Shown in pieces: positions 4,851 to 9,430 of a DNA stretch of 9,430 bases. Origin of the DNA: Actinomycetes bacterium (GTDB lineage: Bacteria; Actinomycetota; Humimicrobiia; JAHJRV01); contig JAUWOM010000036.1 of assembly GCA_030612085.1 (NCBI GenBank), forward strand, positions 1-9,430, read 5' to 3'. The position numbers and the translations under genes are program-made. Numbering within the stretch: the stretch's first letter is position 1; each line of letters begins with the position of its first letter. The notes beneath the pieces were generated by a model. It searched no databases. It saw nothing but the letters and a program-made list of their open reading frames with translations, and was not told where the DNA came from.

Positions 4851-5954
4851 TTAATCAATTTTAATTAACTTGTAATTCATATTTCCAAGCCCAATCTTTT
4901 GACCATGTTCGAGTTGAACTCTCCAATTCACTTTATTTAAATCATAGAATTTATCTTTAGATTCTATTTTATCTTTCAATTTTCCTAAGGGATTTATTGG
5001 AGCTTTGTTTACTAAATCAACACTTGCTTTATCAATAGCAACTATATCTTTTGATGCTAAAATTCCTAAATCAGGAACTATTGATACATCACTCCAATCA
5101 CAGCAATCGCAATCAGGAGTAATATTAATAAGAAAATTTACATAACCTACCTTTGCCTTTTTTGTTTTTAATACTCCATAAGCATATTCCGTCATCTTTT
5201 TTTGAAATTCTTCAGCTTTTGTTTCCCACCTTGTTTTTATAGCAGAAGATTTGCATACAACTAAACAATCTCCACAACCTTTACACTTTTTCTCATCTAT
5301 AGTTGCTATTTTATTAATCAATGATATAGCATTAAATGAACATCTGTTAACACATAATTCACACCCTGTACATTTCTCTTTTATAATTTTAGGATAGACT
5401 CCAGAGTGTTGGTGAAACTTCCCTCTCTTTGATGCGCAACCCATGCCAACATTTTTAATTGCACCGCCAAATCCTGTCATTTCATGACCCTTAAAATGAG
5501 ATAAAACTATCAATGCATCAGCATTAAATATATTTGAACCTATATATACTTCTTTTAATATCTCACCATCTATTTTTACTGTTGAATAATCATCTCCAAT
5601 AAGTCCATCAGCAACTAAAAAGGGTGCATCAACAGTTGAATATGAAAACCCATTCTTTAATGCAGAAATTGAGTAATCAACTGCATTATGACGTTTATGT
5701 ACATAAAGGGTAGTGGTATCTGTTATAAATGGTTTAGCTTCTCTTTCTTTTACCATTTCCACAATTTTCCTGATAAAAGTTGGATTTAAAAATGTAGTAT
5801 TTCCAGGTTCTCCTGCATGAATCTTTATTGCAACTAAATCATTTTTTTCAATACAATTTAAAATTTCCGATCTTTTAACTATTGTTTCTAACTTATCATA
5901 AAGATTTCTTTTATACCTCGCTCTTGCATCTGTATAATAAACTTGACTTTTCAT
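4851..5954 (-). CDS. DUF362 domain protein with two [4Fe-4S] ferredoxin motifs
   Basis: A 367-residue DUF362 protein with an embedded bacterial-type ferredoxin pair. Residues 1-180 and the C-terminal part make up DUF362: KIHAGEPGNTTFLNP (about 44-58), ITDTTTLYVHKRHNA (about 77-91) and SHFKGHEMTGFGGAIKNVGM (152-171). The inserted cluster domain has CTGCELCVNRC (C195, C198, C201, C205) and CKGCGDCLVVC (C224, C227, C230, C234), each suited to one [4Fe-4S] cluster. A later CDCCDW motif (about 282-287) may bind another metal or cluster. No signal peptide, so a cytoplasmic redox role is inferred; the reaction is unknown for this family, which is common in anaerobes. The start is well supported by GAGGAGG nine bases upstream. 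It stands alone on the minus strand. Confidence 0.9.
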   Translation of the reverse strand: MKSQVYYTDARARYKRNLYDKLETIVKRSEILNCIEKNDLVAIKIHAGEPGNTTFLNPTFIRKIVEMVKEREAKPFITDTTTLYVHKRHNAVDYSISALKNGFSYSTVDAPFLVADGLIGDDYSTVKIDGEILKEVYIGSNIFNADALIVLSHFKGHEMTGFGGAIKNVGMGCASKRGKFHQHSGVYPKIIKEKCTGCELCVNRCSFNAISLINKIATIDEKKCKGCGDCLVVCKSSAIKTRWETKAEEFQKKMTEYAYGVLKTKKAKVGYVNFLINITPDCDCCDWSDVSIVPDLGILASKDIVAIDKASVDLVNKAPINPLGKLKDKIESKDKFYDLNKVNWRVQLEHGQKIGLGNMNYKLIKID

Positions 5955-6197
5955 TTAAACAAACCTCCTCAATTTAAACCTTTATATAAAATAATGTTAA
6001 GAAATCATAAATTTTATAAATATTATTAAAATCAAAAATTTTTACAGTAGAAATGATGTTAAGTTTACACTCTAAATTTATAAAAAGACATTATTTATAA
6101 TTTATTAAACCTAACATAAAATCTTTATTATTTTTATATCTTTTTAATTATGATATCATTTTAGGAGTTTTTTATATATTTTTTATTATATTAATGT

Positions 6198-6222
6198 ACT
6201 GTACACAAGATAAGTTTACAGT
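6198..6222. promoter_or_regulatory. 25-bp dyad, possible operator
   Basis: ACTGTACAC, seven bases, GTTTACAGT: nine-base arms with one mismatch. TTTACAGT from the right arm recurs at 6041-6048 and GTTTACAC occurs at 6063-6070, nearer the DUF362 promoter side. The symmetric form suits a dimeric repressor; no T tract follows, so a terminator is unlikely. Confidence 0.35.
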
Positions 6223-6330
6223 TTGCTCTTTTAAAAATTAATATAATGTAGTAAAAATGTAGTAAGAGTATTTGTCATTCTTTGATGTAAATAATACAGA
6301 CTTTGTTATTTTGGTATATAAATATAAACA

Positions 6331-6478
6331 TTGTCATTGCGAGGAGCTTTAGCGACGTGGCAATCTCATATAATATATACCATTAAACTTAATTAATATG
6401 AGATTACATAGTTTATTCCTATCGGGATTGCACAGTTTATCCTGAGTGAGATTGCTTCGCATATGCTCGCAATGACAA
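6331..6478. mobile_element. MITE-like palindromic intergenic element (148 bp)
   Basis: Perfect 13-base terminal inverted repeats TTGTCATTGCGAG (6331-6343) and its complement (6466-6478) enclose inner arms GCAATCTCA (6360-6368) and TGAGATTGC (6447-6455), so most of the element can fold into one long hairpin. An internal hairpin (AATCTCATAT at 6362-6371 with ATATGAGATT at 6396-6405) offers an alternative fold. It contains no open frame. Elements with TCATTGCGAG...GCAATCTC ends are widely scattered in intergenic DNA of unrelated bacteria and are thought to be non-autonomous. CA flanks both ends, a possible two-base target duplication. G+C is clearly higher than in the surrounding spacer. Confidence 0.75.
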
Positions 6479-6619
6479 CAGGGATCTCAATCTCTATAAC
6501 AAAATAATATTAATCTGTAAATGAAAAAAGTACCAAAGTGTTAACCTAATTCATTTATGATATATATTTATTTACTTAAAAGGTATTTTAACTAAATTAT
6601 TGAGAAGTGTTATTATAAA

Positions 6620-8041
6620 ATGCTTAATATGAGAAATAATAAAAAAGTTTGTTTAATTACACTTGGATGTCCCAAGAATGAATATGATTCTGATTGTATT
6701 AGACACGTCTTAGAGGAAAATGATTTTCTTATTACAAAAAATATTAAGAAGGCAGATGTTGTAATTATAAATACATGCTGTTTTATTGATCATGCCAAGG
6801 AAGAATCAATAGAAACTATTTTAGATGTAGCACAACTAAAAGAAGAAAAGAGTTTTATACTAATTGTATTTGGTTGTATGCCACAAAGATATTACAAGGA
6901 ATTATCTAAAGAGATACCTGAGGTTGATGGTTGGGTAGGTTTATCTAAAATGTCGTCACTTCCTAATGTCATTTCAACAATTTCAAAGAATAGGTTATAT
7001 TTAGATAAAAAAATTAAATATAAGAAGTGTCAGAAGAATTTAGTTGAAAAGCAGAATTTTATTTTTAAACCAATTTGTTTGGTTGAAAATGTAAATGATT
7101 GGGTAAAGAAACAGCCAAAAAGAAAGTTTTATGGAAAATTACCATATACATATTTAAAAATAGCTGATGGATGTGATCATACTTGTACATTTTGTGATAT
7201 ACCTAATATAAAGGGAAAACATGAATCAAGAATACCAAAGGAAATTATTAAAGAAGCTAAAGAACTTGTTAATAATAATATAAAGGAGATAATTTTGATA
7301 TCTCAGGATATTACTCAATACGGAAAAGATTTGGAGGAAAAGACTAATTTAGTAAGGTTACTAAATGATTTAATTAAAATTGATAATCTAAAGAGAATTA
7401 GGTTAATGTATCTAAATCCTGGTGGTATTAATGATGATTTGATAAATTTGATATCAAAAGGTAAAAAACTATGCAAATATTTAGATATTCCAATTCAACA
7501 TGTTAACAATAAAATTTTAAGAAAAATGGGAAGAAGAGGAAGTTATGATGAGTTTTTAAAACTTTTTTCCAGAGTTAGAGAAAAGATACCCGAAATAGTA
7601 TTTAGATGCTCAATTATTATCGGTTTCCCTGGTGAGACAGAAAGTGATTATGATTTACTTTGTAAATTTTTAAAAAAAGCAAAACTTGATTGGGTAGGAT
7701 TTTTTAAATTTTCACCACAGGAAGGAACAAAAGCCTATTATTATAATAATAAAATAGATAAAAAAACAGTTGATAGAAGATATAATGATATTGTACTTCT
7801 TCAGAATGAGATCTCAATGGAATTACGAGAAAAATTAGTGGGAAAAACCTTGAAAGTTTTAATAGAACAATCATCTATCGAATTAAATAATTATTGGGAA
7901 GGAAGATCATATAGAGAAGCTCCAGAAATTGATGGTTTAATATTTGTAGAAAAAGATGGTGTAGTAGAAGGAGATTTAATTCCTATAAAAATAACCAACA
8001 GTCAATTCTTTGATCTTTATGGAAAAATTAATAAACATTGA
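6620..8041 (+). CDS. rimO: Ribosomal protein uS12 methylthiotransferase RimO
   Basis: RimO adds a methylthio group to an aspartate of ribosomal protein uS12 using two [4Fe-4S] clusters and S-adenosylmethionine. The UPF0004 domain carries ITLGCPKNEYDSD (C17), NTCCFIDHAKEESI (C53) and FGCMPQRY (C86). The radical SAM domain has YLKIADGCDHTCTFCDIP with C185, C189 and C192, then SQDITQYGKDL, RLMYLNPGGI and YLDIPIQHVNNKILRKMGR. A TRAM-like C-terminal region ends with the GRSYREAPEIDGLIFV block. The IADGCDHTCTFC and APEIDG versions favour RimO over the tRNA enzyme MiaB. At 473 residues it is somewhat longer than the usual 430-450, mainly through a lysine-rich linker at about 129-170 between the first two domains. 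The start could be ATG 6620 or 6629; upstream GAGAAG is a poor guide. It opens the rimO-pgsA-cinA cluster. Confidence 0.95.
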   Translation: MLNMRNNKKVCLITLGCPKNEYDSDCIRHVLEENDFLITKNIKKADVVIINTCCFIDHAKEESIETILDVAQLKEEKSFILIVFGCMPQRYYKELSKEIPEVDGWVGLSKMSSLPNVISTISKNRLYLDKKIKYKKCQKNLVEKQNFIFKPICLVENVNDWVKKQPKRKFYGKLPYTYLKIADGCDHTCTFCDIPNIKGKHESRIPKEIIKEAKELVNNNIKEIILISQDITQYGKDLEEKTNLVRLLNDLIKIDNLKRIRLMYLNPGGINDDLINLISKGKKLCKYLDIPIQHVNNKILRKMGRRGSYDEFLKLFSRVREKIPEIVFRCSIIIGFPGETESDYDLLCKFLKKAKLDWVGFFKFSPQEGTKAYYYNNKIDKKTVDRRYNDIVLLQNEISMELREKLVGKTLKVLIEQSSIELNNYWEGRSYREAPEIDGLIFVEKDGVVEGDLIPIKITNSQFFDLYGKINKH

Positions 8042-8052
8042 GGGTGATAATA

Positions 8053-8670
8053 TTGAATTTATCTAATAGATTAACTATTTTTAGGATATTAACAATTCCA
8101 ATTTTTTTATTTTTTTTATTAACTAATTCGAGTAATTCAATTAGACAGACTCAATTTATTTGGGCTGCAACGATTATTTTTCTAATTTCTGCTATCACTG
8201 ATATAGTTGATGGATATATTGCTAGAACAAAAAATGAAGTAACCGAATGGGGAAAACTAATAGATCCAATCGCTGATAAGATTTTAGTCTCCTCAGCGAT
8301 TATTGCATTAGTCGAATTGGGAAGAATACCTTCATGGGTTGCAATAATTATTATTTTTAGGGAATTTTTAATATCAGGTTTAAGAGCAGTTGCAGCAACA
8401 AGAAATGTAATCATCTCAGCCAGTATTTTAGGTAAGGTAAAAACAGTTATTCAAACAATTGCAATTTTAATAACAATTATAAATGTCTCAACCTCTGGAA
8501 TTAGCTTTTTCCCAATATCATTTCTTGGAATTAAACTAGAATGGTATTTCTTAATAGTAGCAATATTAGTTACTTTAGCATCTGGATTAGATTATGTCTG
8601 GAGATTCGGAGCAACTTTAGCAAAATTAAGTGTTAAAGAAATAAGTAAAAATAAGTATAAAAACAAATAG
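8053..8670 (+). CDS. pgsA: CDP-diacylglycerol-glycerol-3-phosphate 3-phosphatidyltransferase (phosphatidylglycerophosphate synthase)
   Basis: PgsA makes phosphatidylglycerophosphate from CDP-diacylglycerol and glycerol 3-phosphate at the cytoplasmic membrane, the committed step to phosphatidylglycerol. The CDP-alcohol phosphotransferase signature is intact: D50, D53, G54, A57, R58, G67, D71 and D75 fit D-x2-DG-x2-AR-x8-G-x3-D-x3-D. Several hydrophobic helices (about 8-24, 36-50, 85-105, 125-150 and 160-185) fit the polytopic family. I place the start at TTG 8053 because the protein then begins MNLSNRLTIFRIL, the classic PgsA N-terminus, and AGGGTGAT (8041-8048) precedes it at good spacing; an upstream TTG at 8038 has no such support. 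The 205-residue length is typical. It begins 11 bases after the rimO stop, so co-transcription is likely. It ends with TAG. Confidence 0.95.
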   Translation: MNLSNRLTIFRILTIPIFLFFLLTNSSNSIRQTQFIWAATIIFLISAITDIVDGYIARTKNEVTEWGKLIDPIADKILVSSAIIALVELGRIPSWVAIIIIFREFLISGLRAVAATRNVIISASILGKVKTVIQTIAILITIINVSTSGISFFPISFLGIKLEWYFLIVAILVTLASGLDYVWRFGATLAKLSVKEISKNKYKNK

Positions 8671-8698
8671 AAAAGTTTTAAGAAATTTTGAGAAAAAA

Positions 8699-9193
8699 AT
8701 GAATTTATCGTTATTATCTTTAGCTTCTATAGTTCAAGAATTAATGTTAAAAAAGGGATTAACTCTCTCAATGGCAGAATCCTGTACAGGTGGATTAATT
8801 TCAAGTATTTTAACCAAATTACCTGATTGCTCAAAGTATTTTAAGGGTTCAGTTGTGTGTTATTCTCGTTTTTCAAAAGAAAATATTTTAAATATTGACA
8901 AGAGTATAATAGAAAAATATGGAACAATAAGTTTAGAAGTAGGTTTAGAAATGGCAAAAAAAACAAAAGAGCTGTTTGATTCAGATATCGCTTTATCAAC
9001 TACAGGAGTAGCTGGACCATTAGTGCAGGAAAATAAACCAGCTGGGTTAGTTTATATTTCTTTATGTTCTGATGATTTTTCAAAAACAAAAGAATTAAAT
9101 CTATATGGATCAAGAGAGGAGATCCAACTAAAAGCTGCTCAGGCAACACTTAATATGTTACAAATCTATTTATCGAAATTAAATAAGAATTAA
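8699..9193 (+). CDS. pncC: CinA C-terminal domain protein / nicotinamide-nucleotide amidase (PncC type)
   Basis: A 164-residue stand-alone CinA C-terminal domain. Members that have been tested deamidate nicotinamide mononucleotide to nicotinate mononucleotide for NAD recycling. The signature AESCTGGLISSILT (residues about 26-39), the GSVVCYSRFSK block (about 50-60), and ALSTTGVAGP (about 98-107) with PAGLVYISL after it are present and intact. Many Firmicutes carry a two-domain CinA of about 410 residues here in the pgsA-recA interval; this copy lacks the N-terminal MoCF-like domain, so the short PncC form occupies the slot. The start ATG has only a weak GAG-containing leader and lies 28 bases after pgsA, consistent with operon expression. 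The fold is certain; the amidase activity is inferred from the family. Confidence 0.9.
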   Translation: MNLSLLSLASIVQELMLKKGLTLSMAESCTGGLISSILTKLPDCSKYFKGSVVCYSRFSKENILNIDKSIIEKYGTISLEVGLEMAKKTKELFDSDIALSTTGVAGPLVQENKPAGLVYISLCSDDFSKTKELNLYGSREEIQLKAAQATLNMLQIYLSKLNKN

Positions 9194-9215
9194 AATTCCT
9201 AAAATTTTTAGAATT
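9194..9215. other. Imperfect AT-rich palindrome after cinA
   Basis: Eleven-base arms (AATTCCTAAAA and TTTTTAGAATT) pair at nine positions immediately after the cinA stop codon. It is too AT-rich and lacks a clear T tail for a confident terminator, but it is the only structured stretch in the 99-base gap before thpR. A TTGACA at 9223-9228 has no good -10 partner. Confidence 0.25.
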
Positions 9216-9292
9216 AGTAAAATTGACAAATATATTAAATTTTAAAGATTAAAAAATAAATTAAATAAAAATATTAAAATTGAGGTACCAAA

Positions 9293-9430
9293 TTGGATAA
9301 AATTAGAGCTTTTTTAGCTGCTCCAATATCTGAAGACGTTAGAAGCTACTTGGAAAAAATTATATCAGAAATGAAAGGGGAAACACATGACTGGAAATGG
9401 GTTAATCCAAAGAATCTTCATATCACATTA
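9293..9430 (+). CDS. thpR: RNA 2',3'-cyclic phosphodiesterase ThpR (2'-5' RNA ligase family), N-terminal part
   Basis: The first 46 codons of a ThpR/LigT-type 2H phosphoesterase, cut by the window end. The translation MDKIRAFLAAPISEDVRSYL... matches the family N-terminus (R-x-F-x-A-x-P/D-I), and the fragment ends with WKWVNPKNLHITL, which contains the first catalytic H-x-T motif (HIT). The second motif lies beyond the window. The start is TTG 9293, with GAGGT (9282-9286) six bases upstream. Such proteins hydrolyse 2',3'-cyclic phosphate RNA ends and can ligate 2'-5' tRNA halves in vitro. A thpR gene between cinA and recA is known from several bacterial lineages, so recA may follow. Full length should be near 180 residues. 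Confidence 0.88.
   Translation, partial: MDKIRAFLAAPISEDVRSYLEKIISEMKGETHDWKWVNPKNLHITL

Larger units (their letters stand above)
5955..6619. other. Gene-free AT-rich spacer between DUF362 and rimO
   Basis: This 665-base stretch lies between divergently transcribed genes and should contain the promoters of both. No frame codes convincingly on either strand and no tRNA-like structure is visible. It holds a dyad at 6198-6222, an ATGTTAAG repeat (5994-6001 and 6056-6063) and the palindromic element at 6331-6478. I could not choose promoter boxes confidently because the sequence is very AT-rich. Confidence 0.7.

Noticed and set aside
6400..6471. CRISPR-like array from the 24-base period
   Set aside because: There are only three degenerate units without separate spacers, and they sit inside a palindromic element with no cas genes.
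5955..6619. tRNA, riboswitch or other structured RNA in the large spacer
   Set aside because: I found no cloverleaf, T-loop or conserved riboswitch core; the only strong folds belong to the MITE-like element and one short dyad.
8151..8414. Minus-strand open frame inside pgsA
   Set aside because: It lies opposite the PgsA catalytic motif region and shows no independent coding signal.
9223..9251. TTGACA as a promoter for thpR
   Set aside because: No acceptable -10 box lies 16-18 bases downstream; in DNA this AT-rich a lone -35 match means little.

Overview
This is an AT-rich bacterial window (hand counts of single 60-base lines give about 27% G+C in the rimO region). The clearest taxonomic hint is the right-hand block rimO-pgsA-cinA-thpR, a housekeeping order seen upstream of recA in Firmicutes and several deep-branching anaerobic lineages. 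PgsA-type phospholipid synthesis and RimO make it bacterial rather than archaeal. The ferredoxin-type DUF362 protein and the radical SAM enzymes suit an anaerobe. The lineage cannot be named from this sequence alone.

Left part (1-3970) is an accessory region of small unrelated genes. It holds a membrane methyltransferase fragment whose frame continues upstream through a TGA; a minus-strand pair of a SplB-like radical SAM protein and a cyclophilin-like protein; a flavin-binding stress protein (PPOX fold) cut short by an in-frame TAG although its C-terminal tail is still readable; a one-domain PspC protein; and a zinc-ribbon SAM methyltransferase. Two genes with in-frame stops and a less AT-rich PPOX gene suggest transfer and decay.

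Middle part (3971-6619) holds a complete type II toxin-antitoxin operon (RHH antitoxin plus MazF) with a near-consensus promoter and a perfect inverted repeat over its -10 box. It converges on a minus-strand DUF362 protein with two [4Fe-4S] motifs. A 665-base gene-free stretch follows, carrying a dyad at 6198-6222 and a 148-bp palindromic MITE-like element (6331-6478) that contains a 24-base internal periodicity.

Right part (6620-9430) is the core block: rimO (ribosomal protein uS12 methylthiotransferase), pgsA (phosphatidylglycerophosphate synthase, TTG start), a stand-alone CinA C-terminal/PncC domain, and the start of thpR (RNA 2',3'-cyclic phosphodiesterase) running off the end. Close same-strand spacing suggests co-transcription of rimO-pgsA-cinA; thpR follows after 99 bases.

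I see no convincing new multi-gene system. The points most worth checking are the two in-frame stops, the repeated promoter-like module flanking the PPOX segment, the MazEF operator, the MITE, and the radical SAM/cyclophilin-like pair.
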